Program-made: the position numbers and the translations under genes
In this document: positions 1 through 8,776 of the stretch, piece by piece
How the letters are laid out: each line of letters starts with the position of its first letter
Numbering within the stretch: the stretch's first letter is position 1
The notes under the pieces: generated by a model
Seen by the model: the letters and a program-made list of their open reading frames with translations, nothing else
Databases searched by the model: none
Told to the model about the DNA's origin: nothing
Assembly (NCBI GenBank): GCA_905182025.1
Contig: CAJJAA010000004.1
Location: 1-64,000, forward strand
DNA from: an uncultured OM182 clade bacterium
GTDB taxonomy: Bacteria > Pseudomonadota > Gammaproteobacteria > Pseudomonadales > Azotimanducaceae
DNA length: 64,000 nt
Direction of reading: 5' to 3'

Positions 1-549
1 GACCTGGGCGCCCTGGGCAGACTAACGCTGGTTGCTCTGCTGATCATTTTTGCGTTAATGGCTTCGCAACTCAAAAGTTACACCCAACCGATCATCATTC
101 TCGCCGGCGTGCCATTTGGCGCTGCCGGCGCCCTCGTCGGACACTACCTGCTGGGATACAACCTATCGTTTATCTCTATCTTCGGCATGGTGGCCTTAAG
201 CGGCGTGGTTGTGAATGACTCGCTGGTCTTAGTCGACCGTTACAACAAACTCGTTGAAGAAGGCTGGGACAATGCCGAGGCCATCATTGAAGCCTCGCGC
301 CGCAGATTCAGAGCGATCTTTCTGACCACTGCGACTACCGCACTCGGCTTAACACCCATGCTGTTCGAAACCAGCACCCAAGCACAATTTCTGATTCCCA
401 TGGCCGTGAGCCTTGCAACAGGCATTGTCTTCGCCAGCGTCATTATCCTGTTTCTTATCCCCGCACTTGTGATGATAAGAGAAGACATGCGGATGAAGGG
501 CAAGGGTGCTAGCAGTGATGAACTGGTTCTGCCTAACTCGGTAAACTAG
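1..549 (+). CDS. RND efflux transporter, C-terminal fragment (5' end outside window)
   Basis: The reading frame is open from base 1, so this is the last 182 residues of a longer gene. The product is the C-terminal membrane half of an inner-membrane resistance-nodulation-division pump of the AcrB/CusA (HAE/HME) superfamily, which expels substrates by proton antiport. Visible traits are several hydrophobic helices, the loop with VVVNDSLVLVDRYN typical of TM11 (usually G-x-VVxNxIVLVD), the amphipathic stretch EASRRRFRAIFLTT, and the following G-L-x-PM turn. The protein ends with a short charged cytoplasmic tail. Substrate cannot be judged without the porter domain. Family assignment is firm; subtype is not. 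Confidence 0.92.
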   Translation, partial: DLGALGRLTLVALLIIFALMASQLKSYTQPIIILAGVPFGAAGALVGHYLLGYNLSFISIFGMVALSGVVVNDSLVLVDRYNKLVEEGWDNAEAIIEASRRRFRAIFLTTATTALGLTPMLFETSTQAQFLIPMAVSLATGIVFASVIILFLIPALVMIREDMRMKGKGASSDELVLPNSVN

Positions 550-614
550 GTTCTTGAATGATGTTTTGGGCGCAAAGGCAGCTCTAAATAAAAGCTTCAC
601 TAAAGCCTAACAAC

Positions 615-671
615 TTCGCCGCAATGTGTTCAAAAGTGAGTCAAACACGATTACGGCGGAATAATATTTTT
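615..671 (+). terminator. possible terminator hairpin between convergent genes
   Basis: CGCCG at 617-621 can pair with CGGCG at 654-658, and GTGTT (626-630) with AACAC (644-648) inside it; a T-rich run (ATATTTTTA) follows. It lies 70 bp after the RND stop and just before the end of the opposing DUF1501 gene. The stem has internal loops, so the call is tentative. Confidence 0.35.
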
Positions 672-673
672 AC

Positions 674-1873
674 CTAGCCAAATACCGGCAAGGGTTTAAA
701 ACTTGCCTTGAGCACTTGATTAGCACTCTTTTGCTGTAACCAACCATTGATCGCTGTCGCGTAAACTTCACGAAAATCCGTTGTGTGTTTTAGGTTATCT
801 CCAGGGGTTAGGTCCGTCAGACTCGGCATCTCGCCATAATGGCCGCCGTTGACAGCACTACCGGCAAAAAACATCACATTGGCACTACCATGGTCAGTAC
901 CAAGATTAGCGTTCTCCGGCACGCGCCGGCCGAATTCTGAGTAGACCATGACCGCCACTCGATCGCTAAGCCCAAGCCTCTCCAGATCTCTGACAAAACC
1001 ATGTATGCCGTCGCAGGCGTAGCTAAGCAGACGACGTTGCAGCGCAGGTTGCTGCACGTGGGTATCGAACGCATTATTGCGAAACGAGACATGGTACAGG
1101 CGGGTCGCAAGTCCTTTGTTAATACACGCCGCAACTTTCGGCAGGTCCATAGGCGCAATGCCATAATCAACCGGTGTTTGATAATGCTCCCAGGCATCCC
1201 GGATCAGGGACGAGGACGCAAGCGCACCGGAGGCCACCTGGTTAAGGTATCGCCGCGTCGCATTAGCGTTGTCGGCAATCGAAATACTGTTCAGAATATC
1301 TGTCTGCTGAACGAACCCATCGCGTTGAAAGCGAGACGGATCATCGAACACAACCGGCGTTTGGTATTGACTCTTGACCGCTAATGACTGGGTACTACCG
1401 ACACCGATTATCGAATTAGGCGTTGCGCGCGGGTTCATCGAATCTGCTAGCCGCCCCATCCAGCCATACTCGTCGCCACCGTTCGGTGCTGCGGTATGCC
1501 AGTTTGCCATGGAGGTAAAATGCGAAAATGACGGGTTGTCGTAACCACACCCGTGCACGATGGCCAGATCTCCCGACTGCCATAGTCGTTCAAAACCCAA
1601 CATCCCTGGGTTGAAACCAAAGTGATCATCGAGGCGCAACAGATCCGGCTTCTTAATGCCAATTGATGGCCGATGGTGATAGTAAGCGTCATCCGCATAG
1701 GGCACGATCGAGTTCAGACCATCATTGCCGCCGGAAAGCTCAACCACCACAAGAATGCGATCACTATCGGCGCCGCTATTTTTAGAATCACCCAGCGCGA
1801 GCCGCCAGGGTGACAAAGCCGCACCGCTGGCAATCGCAGCATTTGACAAAAATTTCCTTCGATTAAGCGTCAT
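674..1873 (-). CDS. DUF1501 domain protein, Tat-exported
   Basis: 399 residues, DUF1501 family, related to the alkaline phosphatase/sulfatase fold; catalytic role unknown. The N-terminus has a twin-arginine signal (NRRKFL at residues 4-9, then a hydrophobic stretch ending near LALG), so the protein should be exported folded. Family landmarks include ELSGGNDGLN near residue 47, HGCGYDNPSFSHF and EFGRRVPENANLGTDHG. It lies 12 bp downstream of the DUF1800 gene on the same strand, the usual order for this pair, so they are almost certainly co-transcribed. AGGA upstream of the ATG serves as ribosome binding site. The pair is common in environmental proteobacteria and planctomycetes, but a function has not been settled to my knowledge. 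Confidence 0.9.
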   Translation of the reverse strand: MTLNRRKFLSNAAIASGAALSPWRLALGDSKNSGADSDRILVVVELSGGNDGLNSIVPYADDAYYHHRPSIGIKKPDLLRLDDHFGFNPGMLGFERLWQSGDLAIVHGCGYDNPSFSHFTSMANWHTAAPNGGDEYGWMGRLADSMNPRATPNSIIGVGSTQSLAVKSQYQTPVVFDDPSRFQRDGFVQQTDILNSISIADNANATRRYLNQVASGALASSSLIRDAWEHYQTPVDYGIAPMDLPKVAACINKGLATRLYHVSFRNNAFDTHVQQPALQRRLLSYACDGIHGFVRDLERLGLSDRVAVMVYSEFGRRVPENANLGTDHGSANVMFFAGSAVNGGHYGEMPSLTDLTPGDNLKHTTDFREVYATAINGWLQQKSANQVLKASFKPLPVFG

Positions 1874-1885
1874 GGTTAATCCTCA

Positions 1886-3697
1886 TCATCCTAGCTGGTA
1901 CTCGGGTCGACTCAATATCACATGTAAAAGCACGCGCAGTGGTTCTTCAAGGTAAGATTGCGCCCCTTCAATATCGTTTGTTCCAATTTCTTTCTCAAGG
2001 AACGCCGCCAGCATCTTCAGTGTTTCGGGGTCGAGCGGTACTGACAAAAAGCGTTCAACAAAATAACTAACGACCTCCTGCGGGCTCTTCAGATTAGCTT
2101 GCATCACCTCTTGCGAAAGGTTCAGCCTTGCGGTGTGTCGCGGAATCGGCTTTACCCGCTCTATCGCCATCTGCCAGCCTCGGTAGCTTGCGTATCGCGT
2201 GTTAAACGCCTCATCCCTGTCGGCCAGCAAATTTGAGGCAGCCATCATCGCGTTGTCTTTGCCGGGTGGCTTAGTGGCATTGGTAATATCCATGCCCTGC
2301 TTTAACCGTTTATGCACCGTGACGATGGGTGAGCCGTACATCGGATAACGATCCGGCGGGATGAAAGCGATATCGGGGAAAACCATGTCTAGCACAAAGT
2401 TACCTCTTTCAAACAACAGGCTCGGTGTGATCCAGCTTCTGCCTTGCGACCACCCCGCCACGGTCGGTGGGTGCATCAAGCGCTGGCCGAGAGCCTCCGT
2501 TGTGAGATTAAAATCAGGTACGCCCGGAACTTCTAAGAATCCGGCCTTGTGATAGGTTGAGACCACAAGCTCAACCGGCCCTTTGATTCTGGTACCGATC
2601 GATGCGGGTGCGTAAAAATCACGTGATAAGAACAACATCTCGAGATAGGCGGCAATGTTGTAATCGAGCGCCTTTAGCCGACTTCCTAACCGAGCCTGCA
2701 GGCTAGCATCGAGATCTTGCCGAACAAAGTACCGGTAAAGTTTAGCGGCAATATATTGCGCAGTGACATCCTGCTCAAGGATGATATCAATGATGTCCAC
2801 CCCATCGAAATTTCCGCGCTGGCCAAGAAATACTTTCTCTGCATCGTCATGCAGCACTTCTGATACTTGAAAGTCGAGCCCTTCAAAATTCCAGCCCGTG
2901 AATGCACGGGCGGCTTCCCGAATATCCGTTTCACTATAGTGACCAACACCCATGGTGAACATTTCCATAATCTCCCGGGCAAAGTTCTCATTCGGCGCAC
3001 CCTTTACATTAATCCCGGCATCAAGAAACGCCAGCATGGCCGGGTCCTGCGCCGCACCGAGGAGTAATGTCCGGAAATCGCCAAGTCCCTCACGCTGAAA
3101 CAGCTGCAACTGCATCAGCATTTTTCGATAATCCCGCACCTTGTCTTCGTTTGTGGCGAAATGGCCATGCCAAAAAAGCGCCATCTTTTCTTCTAGTGGT
3201 CTGGGCGAATTCAGCATGCGGTTAGCCCACCAGTAGGACACCCTATCTGTCTCCAGTCGACTGGCACGTAACCAATAGAAGAACTTGTTGGCCACCGGCT
3301 GAATCGGTCTGTTGCCCGATTCTTTAACCTTAACCCCAAGGGCTTCGCCGGACGTCCTAGCAAGTTCAGTCGTCGCTGGCCTGCTCGGCGGGAATGGATC
3401 AAGGCCAGCATCGAACACACCCGAATGGTCAAAATCGGGGCCGTCCTTACGGCTAACACCCTTAAAGCGCACAAGTCTTTTCACTGCTTTGTTAGGGCCA
3501 AGCTTCGTAAACAGCATGACTTCTTTTTGGTTGCCGCCAAATGCAGCACGCTCCAGCAGATGCGATGCAGTTTGCTGACTCCACTCATCTGCGCTTATTG
3601 GAGACAAATCGCCAACCCAGCCAGCGTCGGCATAACTTAGGGAGGCCGTTGTAAATGCCAAAATGCCAATGGCTAGCGCACTTTTCATGTAATGCAT
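1886..3697 (-). CDS. DUF1800 domain protein, Sec-exported
   Basis: 603 residues, DUF1800 family. An N-terminal Sec-type signal (hydrophobic core about residues 7-20, cleavage near SYADA) predicts export. Family traits are the early HLLERAAFGG segment, WWANRMLNSPRPLEEKMALFWHGHFATN around residues 155-185, and the NENFAREIMEMFTMGVGHYSETDIREAARAFTGW region, followed by the PPTVAGWSQGRSWI motif. The ATG at 3697 has an AGAG element 7 bases upstream; a second ATG three codons in is possible. It is the first gene of the pair with the Tat-exported DUF1501 protein, so both probably act together in the periplasm. Molecular function is unknown. Confidence 0.9.
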   Translation of the reverse strand: MHYMKSALAIGILAFTTASLSYADAGWVGDLSPISADEWSQQTASHLLERAAFGGNQKEVMLFTKLGPNKAVKRLVRFKGVSRKDGPDFDHSGVFDAGLDPFPPSRPATTELARTSGEALGVKVKESGNRPIQPVANKFFYWLRASRLETDRVSYWWANRMLNSPRPLEEKMALFWHGHFATNEDKVRDYRKMLMQLQLFQREGLGDFRTLLLGAAQDPAMLAFLDAGINVKGAPNENFAREIMEMFTMGVGHYSETDIREAARAFTGWNFEGLDFQVSEVLHDDAEKVFLGQRGNFDGVDIIDIILEQDVTAQYIAAKLYRYFVRQDLDASLQARLGSRLKALDYNIAAYLEMLFLSRDFYAPASIGTRIKGPVELVVSTYHKAGFLEVPGVPDFNLTTEALGQRLMHPPTVAGWSQGRSWITPSLLFERGNFVLDMVFPDIAFIPPDRYPMYGSPIVTVHKRLKQGMDITNATKPPGKDNAMMAASNLLADRDEAFNTRYASYRGWQMAIERVKPIPRHTARLNLSQEVMQANLKSPQEVVSYFVERFLSVPLDPETLKMLAAFLEKEIGTNDIEGAQSYLEEPLRVLLHVILSRPEYQLG

Positions 3698-3897
3698 TAG
3701 AGACTCTTGCGTGAAGGTCCGCGAAGTATAGACTGCCGCCGATCATTTAGCATTGGCTCTGCCGGCGCAAAAAAATCGATTTGGGGGCAGAGCAAAGGGG
3801 CAAGTTCAGCCGACACGGAAGCGGAAGCCTATCCCAAAGAAACTTGAAAAGACCTTCATGCGGTGACCGACTGACGTGTTTCTAACGTACAACGATT

Positions 3898-5466
3898 ATG
3901 GAAAAATTAAAGCCAGCAAAGCCCGCCTATCAGACAATCCGCCTTATTCTCGGCGATCAACTCAACGAGCTACATAGTTGGTTCAGCACATCAGATCCCG
4001 ATGTACTCTACGTCGTCGCAGAAATGCAGCAGGAAACCGGATACGTTCGTCATCATGTACAAAAGGTCTGTGCATTTTTTGCGGCGATGTCTCGATTTTC
4101 AGCGCGGCTGTCCGACCTAGGTCACAAAGTTCAATACCTGACTCTTGATGACACGGCGCATTACCAAGACCTACCAGCGCTACTGAGTCATCTTACAACG
4201 CAGCATGCGGTACGTTACTTCGAGTACCAACAGCCGGATGAATATCGATTACAGGAACAACTTGGCAAGCTTGACCTGGGCGAGGTTAAGATCGCTATGT
4301 TCGACACAGAACACTTCTTTCTGGCTCACGCCGACCTGCCGAAATATTTCAAAAAAAACACCTCTCACAAGATGGAAATGTTCTATCGAAAAATGCGTAA
4401 AGAACGAGATATTCTTATGCAGGATGGCGCCCCGCTCCATGGTCAGTGGAATTTTGATCAACAAAACCGAAACAAATTAAAAGCCGCAGACATCGACGAA
4501 ATCCCAAAGCCCTTGCTGTTTAGCCATGACGTACAGGATATATTGGATCGGTTGGATAGACATGATATCGACACCATAGGTGTCAGCAAGACAGCTTTAA
4601 TTTGGCCTATCACAAGGCGCGAGTCGCTCGAATTACTCGACTTTTTTTGCAAAAACATGCTGCCCGCTTTCGGTACCTTTCAGGACTCTATGACCGATCA
4701 AACTGAACACAGTTGGACGCTCTATCACAGCCGCTTATCCTTTTCTCTGAATGCCAAGCTTATTTCACCAAAGGAGGTCGTCGATGCGGCCATTACAGCG
4801 TTCCAACAGTCGTCTGAGATAGAGATTGCACAAATAGAAGGTTTCGTTCGACAAATACTCGGTTGGCGCGAGTTTGTGCGCGGTATCTACTGGCTAAATA
4901 TGCCGGAATACGCCGAAATGAACAGCTTGCAGGCAGAAAGACCTTTACCGGCATTCTACTGGACCGGTAAAACTAAAATGAATTGCTTGTCCAAGACAAT
5001 CGAGCAGTCACTCGACCACGCCTATGCACATCACATTCAGCGCTTAATGGTAACAGGCACTTTTAGCCTGCTGGTTGGCGTCAACCCAGACGAAGTGGAT
5101 ACTTGGTATCTAGGCATCTACATTGATGCCATTGAGTGGGTCGAGCTGCCAAATACCCGCGGTATGAGTCAGGCCGCCGATAACGGCATTGTGGCGACGA
5201 AGCCCTACGCCGCATCGGGTAATTATATTAACAAAATGAGCGACTACTGCAGGAGCTGCCACTATAAAGTTAAAGAAAAAACGGGCAGCACCGCCTGTCC
5301 CTACAACAGCCTGTATTGGCACTTTATGAATCGGCACCGCGCCCAGCTAAAGAAAAATCCTCGCATCGGTATGGTCTATAAAAACTGGGACAAGATGGGA
5401 GAGGAGGCTCAATCACTTGTGCTAGATCGAGCCGAATGGTGCCTCGAACATCTGGAAGAATTATAA
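3898..5466 (+). CDS. cryptochrome/photolyase family protein, FeS-BCP ((6-4) photolyase-like)
   Basis: 522 residues of the deoxyribodipyrimidine photolyase-related family, the bacterial cryptochrome/(6-4) photolyase group that carries FAD, a ribolumazine antenna and a [4Fe-4S] cluster. The N-terminal domain begins with LILGDQLNELHSWF. Four cysteines match the cluster ligands of this group: Cys363, Cys451, Cys454 and Cys467. The segment HAYAHHIQRLMVTG near residue 375 contains the paired histidines of the (6-4) lesion pocket. The C-terminal EWVELPNTRGMSQAAD region is also typical. The likely role is light-driven repair of (6-4) photoproducts in DNA. It is divergent from the DUF1800 gene across a 200-bp spacer with no clear promoter. 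Family is certain; repair versus signalling is inferred. Confidence 0.95.
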   Translation: MEKLKPAKPAYQTIRLILGDQLNELHSWFSTSDPDVLYVVAEMQQETGYVRHHVQKVCAFFAAMSRFSARLSDLGHKVQYLTLDDTAHYQDLPALLSHLTTQHAVRYFEYQQPDEYRLQEQLGKLDLGEVKIAMFDTEHFFLAHADLPKYFKKNTSHKMEMFYRKMRKERDILMQDGAPLHGQWNFDQQNRNKLKAADIDEIPKPLLFSHDVQDILDRLDRHDIDTIGVSKTALIWPITRRESLELLDFFCKNMLPAFGTFQDSMTDQTEHSWTLYHSRLSFSLNAKLISPKEVVDAAITAFQQSSEIEIAQIEGFVRQILGWREFVRGIYWLNMPEYAEMNSLQAERPLPAFYWTGKTKMNCLSKTIEQSLDHAYAHHIQRLMVTGTFSLLVGVNPDEVDTWYLGIYIDAIEWVELPNTRGMSQAADNGIVATKPYAASGNYINKMSDYCRSCHYKVKEKTGSTACPYNSLYWHFMNRHRAQLKKNPRIGMVYKNWDKMGEEAQSLVLDRAEWCLEHLEEL

Positions 5467-5511
5467 TTTAGTCGCTAAACGCTTGGCGCGACGTATCGAC
5501 TCGAGTCAGCA

Positions 5512-5643
5512 TCAGGCGAGCCACTTTTGCGGCCAGGCGCCTTGGCTCATTTTCTCGCAGACAATGTTGTTACCAACGAGCGCGTCGCGTGAATCGGCAA
5601 CCCAATCATAAAAATGTTGCAACTCCTCAGGCCTGTAAAACAT
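5512..5643 (-). CDS. possible 43-residue protein or gene remnant downstream of the photolyase
   Basis: A short minus-strand frame encodes 43 residues from ATG at 5643, or 50 from TTG at 5664, after an in-frame stop just upstream. The sequence looks protein-like: FYRPEELQHFYDWVADSRD near the start, then a GNNIVCEKMSQGAWPQKWL tail with aromatics. The longer form adds two cysteines (CPC) at its start. I do not recognise the family. It could be an intact small protein or the C-terminal remnant of a lost gene. It lies convergent with the photolyase gene. No strong ribosome binding site is visible. Confidence 0.35.
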   Translation of the reverse strand: MFYRPEELQHFYDWVADSRDALVGNNIVCEKMSQGAWPQKWLA

Positions 5644-5767
5644 TGCGCACGGACAGATAAACAACGGAACCTTAATTCAAGTTACTAAACTCTGACGTGC
5701 TGCAAGACCTCGATTCACCCTGCGACTGCTGGTAGAGTCGGGTGCCTACTGACATTTGGAGCGACGA

Positions 5768-6313
5768 TTGAGTAATAAACCGGATATTTTTGAGGACGCA
5801 GCATTTGTTCATGATACTGCTCGAGTATATGGCAACGTAAAAATCGGACACGGCTCCTCTCTCTGGCCTTACGCGGTAGTTAGAGCGGAAATATATGAGG
5901 TTGTCATCGGCACCAAGTCAAACATTCAAGACTTCGTCATGATTCACGTCGGCAATGGTACGGGGACAATTGTGGGCGACTACTGCTCTATTACCCATCA
6001 CTGTACGTTGCATGGTTGCACAATCGGCGATAACTGCCTGATTGGCATCAACTCCACCATTATGGATGGCTGCGTCATTGGTGATAATTGCATCATCGCC
6101 GGTCACACAATACTTAAAGAGGGTACTGTCATTCCTGACAACTCAATCGTTGCTGGATCGCCGGGAAAAGTCATTAAAACCAGAAACAGTTATGAGCCAA
6201 ACCGTTTCAATGCGATGGCCTACTACGAGAATGCACTCGGTTACGCTGAAGGTGACCATCGACGTTTGTCGGATCCTGCTGTGATGGAAAGGCTTAAAAC
6301 AGCAACAGAATAA
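5768..6313 (+). CDS. gamma-class carbonic anhydrase family protein (left-handed beta-helix)
   Basis: 181 residues, gamma-carbonic anhydrase-like hexapeptide-repeat family (YrdA/PaaY group). Repeated hexapeptides run from GNVKIGHGSSLWP to NSIVAGSPGKVI, giving a left-handed beta-helix that trimerises. The histidines expected to hold the metal are in DFVMIHVG and SITHHCTLHGC. A C-terminal helix with YYENALGYAEG completes the fold. I chose TTG at 5768 because GGAG lies 6 bases upstream; another TTG at 5756 overlaps that GGAG. The activity may be CO2 hydration, but many members have no proven one. It stands alone, facing a convergent SDR gene. Confidence 0.88.
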   Translation: MSNKPDIFEDAAFVHDTARVYGNVKIGHGSSLWPYAVVRAEIYEVVIGTKSNIQDFVMIHVGNGTGTIVGDYCSITHHCTLHGCTIGDNCLIGINSTIMDGCVIGDNCIIAGHTILKEGTVIPDNSIVAGSPGKVIKTRNSYEPNRFNAMAYYENALGYAEGDHRRLSDPAVMERLKTATE

Positions 6314-6393
6314 ATCTGACGATACTGCGCGGCTTCGGTCCGACGTCAGTCGCATCGCATGGGGGTAAATTGCATTGGCGTAATTTGCGTTAG

Positions 6394-6406
6394 AAAGTAC
6401 AGGGAC
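6394..6406 (+). repeat. dispersed 13-bp repeat, family C, copy 1
   Basis: AAAGTACAGGGAC occurs here and again exactly at 34924-34936, both in intergenic DNA. Just upstream at 6361 is GGGGGTAAATTGC, which resembles repeat family B (7654, 29192, 34178). The 231 bp between the carbonic anhydrase and the SDR gene hold nothing else I can identify. Confidence 0.45.
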
Positions 6407-6544
6407 ACAAAAATATCGTTAGGTCGCAGAGCAACGCAATCGTTTAGAACACCATTGCGTTGTTGACCGGCACAATCTTCCCGCTAATTTCCAATCAAGA
6501 TGCACAAAAGGTACGACAGGAACTTCTTGCAGCCAATTAAAAAA

Positions 6545-7555
6545 CTAAACCACACCTAGATCAATTAGGCTTTTTGCGCCCGCTTTGATTGCGTCCTCAG
6601 GTGATCTGGGGTTCCAACCTAATGCCTTTGCAGGACTGCAATCGTACTCTATCTGGGTGCCGAGTGATTTCGCAGTAAACGCCATGACCGGATCGAACAG
6701 AGCGAGAATTCGAATCACAAAGTCCGGTAACTCTCGGGTCGCCAACTTGTCTTTATAAGCAGGAAATTCCTCAATTAAACAGGCGGAGACCGCTTTAAAC
6801 CATCGGAACCCGTTACTGCACAGCAGGCGCTGCCCTGCGGCGTCGGCTTGCTCAAAACCAATTCGATGCAGATGCGCGACGTCTCTGACATCGACAATAC
6901 TAAAACCCATATGAGGCAACATCGGGTACTTGCCCTGCATCAATACATAGACGGTTTCTAGTGAGCTGCCGTAATCCGCTTCAAGGGCTGGTCCTAAAAC
7001 CACAGCTGGCTGAATAGTGACAAGCTCCATTTCTTCATGTGCTTTGACGAAGTCCCACGCAGCCTGTTCTGCCAGAGTCTTGCTCTGCCCATAGGCATCT
7101 GCGGCGGGATGATTAACGTCTGTCCAATCCTCAGCGGTTTGCGGCGCAGAATCACGCTTCTGATTACTACTTACAGCAGCCACGGAAGAGGTCAGTACAA
7201 TTCGTTTTATGCCGGCAGCTTGTGCGGCTTTCAACACGTTCAGCGCACCTTCTCTAGCAGGCTTAATCACTTCATCGGGATTTTTTGGCTGTTGGATTGG
7301 CACAGGTGAGGCCACATGAATGACACCGTCACAACCCGCCACTGCTGCCGGCCAGGTGTCCGGATCCGTTAGCGATGCTGCGACAAACTCCAGCTTGTCG
7401 ATATGCTCAGTATGTTTCGCTAGCATCGCCTTAAGAGCGTCTGCTCGAGCCAGATCGCGGATACTGCCGCGAACTTCATAGCCATTGTTCAAAAACTCTA
7501 AAACAGTGTGACTGCCAATAAAACCCGATGCGCCTGTCACTAAGACTTTAGTCAT
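6545..7555 (-). CDS. NAD(P)-dependent extended SDR (dihydroflavonol reductase-like epimerase)
   Basis: 336 residues, extended short-chain dehydrogenase of the dihydroflavonol-4-reductase/aldehyde reductase group. The N-terminal Rossmann motif TGASGFIG (residues 6-13) binds the dinucleotide; HVASPVP follows as in the DFR group; the catalytic pair is in YGQSK with upstream SSVAA. The longer frame begins 13 codons earlier, but ATG at 7555 sits directly before the beta1 strand (MTKVLVTG) and has AGGA about 9 bases upstream, so I use it. The likely role is reduction of an aldehyde or ketone in the cytosol; the substrate is unknown. It is monocistronic and convergent with the carbonic anhydrase gene. 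Confidence 0.9.
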   Translation of the reverse strand: MTKVLVTGASGFIGSHTVLEFLNNGYEVRGSIRDLARADALKAMLAKHTEHIDKLEFVAASLTDPDTWPAAVAGCDGVIHVASPVPIQQPKNPDEVIKPAREGALNVLKAAQAAGIKRIVLTSSVAAVSSNQKRDSAPQTAEDWTDVNHPAADAYGQSKTLAEQAAWDFVKAHEEMELVTIQPAVVLGPALEADYGSSLETVYVLMQGKYPMLPHMGFSIVDVRDVAHLHRIGFEQADAAGQRLLCSNGFRWFKAVSACLIEEFPAYKDKLATRELPDFVIRILALFDPVMAFTAKSLGTQIEYDCSPAKALGWNPRSPEDAIKAGAKSLIDLGVV

Positions 7556-7653
7556 TATGAGGATTCCTATTAATTTTGAACTGCGAATATGCATGTATGA
7601 ACTTTACGGGCACAAGTATAGAGATATTGCTCGCCAATCGCTAAAGGCAAGAT

Positions 7654-7683
7654 AAATGGGGTCGGGGGGGGGGATTTACAAAA
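7654..7683 (+). repeat. dispersed repeat family B, copy 1, with a G10 run; in a 520-bp gene-free stretch
   Basis: AAATGGGGTCGGGG at the left and ATTTACAAA at the right match the copies at 29192-29234 and 34178-34204, but here the middle is a run of ten G (7664-7673). The surrounding gene-free stretch 7556-8075 holds small open frames with no protein-like features and no promoter or RNA that I can recognise. Confidence 0.5.
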
Positions 7684-8075
7684 GGGTCACACTGACGGCT
7701 GATACAGTTCACAGCCTCTTGGCTTATACCATTGAGCAACGCCGGTCAGCTACTCGAACTGCAGGCTACACTTTTCAGTTCGGAGAACGAAGCTGTTTGT
7801 TGAGCATGTCTAATTTCAGAGAACAGCTCAGCTGCGAACGCCGCTTCGAATAATCTGCGTTACGCAGTTTTCCTCGCACTTTTGGTCGAACCTAAATGCT
7901 CAAATTCCGCATGCCAGGGCCCACATTCTTACGTGTCGACCTACGACTAACCGTAATAGTTAGACCAATTGTATTCATATCGGCGAGATACTAAATCCGC
8001 GCGCACAGCGTTCAATTCGATAAAACACGAACACCCTATAAAGTACTACGCTGATTTACCCTTACGCGATTCAGA

Positions 8076-8645
8076 TTATTCGCCTCTGACATACCGCTCT
8101 AATTGTTCGATCTTGAAATCTTGCTCAGAAATAATTGATTTGACCAGATCGCCAATCGATATCATTCTAATTACCCTACGTTCATCGACGTTGACAGCAT
8201 CGCTCATCACAGGCAGGTGTCGTATTCGAAGATTTGTCATCATACTCATGCACTCATGAACCTCGCTATCAAGCTGGATAGTAATCACGTCGGAAGTCAT
8301 GATTTCCGCAACATGGGTATCTTTTGATGACTTACCTTCAAGAATGACCTTCCTGGCGTAGTCTCGCTCAGAAATTATTCCAATCAACTTGCCTTGGTCG
8401 TCAAGCACCGTAAGGGCTCCCACTTCTTTTAGCGCCATCATTTCAATTGCTTGAAAAACAGACTGAGCGGGACCAATGGACCAGACAACTGCATCGATTG
8501 AATCAGCATTGTCAGCGCCATTATTGGCCGATAGTGATGAAGAAGTCGACGCGCTGGATTCATTTAAACTGGACGATAAAGAAGCTTCATCGTTGTGAAT
8601 AAAGCGTTTATTTTTTTGATTAAAGAGGTGTTTGATACGTAACAT
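8076..8645 (-). CDS. CBS-pair (Bateman) domain protein, second of two
   Basis: 189 residues. A basic N-terminus and a serine-rich linker (about residues 18-40) precede two CBS domains, the first with VGALTVLDDQGKLIGIISERD and the second with LRIRHLPVM near residue 155. CBS pairs usually bind adenine nucleotides such as AMP, ATP or NADH and act as sensors. I take ATG at 8645 because GGAGG lies 8 bases upstream; the longer frame to 8723 lacks such a site. It is 131 bp downstream of the first CBS gene and follows the whole complex I operon, so an energy-status role is plausible but inferred. No enzymatic domain is attached. Confidence 0.88.
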   Translation of the reverse strand: MLRIKHLFNQKNKRFIHNDEASLSSSLNESSASTSSSLSANNGADNADSIDAVVWSIGPAQSVFQAIEMMALKEVGALTVLDDQGKLIGIISERDYARKVILEGKSSKDTHVAEIMTSDVITIQLDSEVHECMSMMTNLRIRHLPVMSDAVNVDERRVIRMISIGDLVKSIISEQDFKIEQLERYVRGE

Positions 8646-8776
8646 AGTAAATCCCTCCAGAGTGGCGTATCTAAAAGATTTTCCTCTTCTCAAAGACATA
8701 CGCCAAGAATATATATTCTGCACTGTATTGCGTTTATATGCTCAGGCGGAATAAGAAATGTTTTTTAGCCCTCGCC

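Noticed and set aside
7656-7853. 65-residue frame starting in the G10 run
   Set aside because: It begins in a repeat and has no protein-like pattern.
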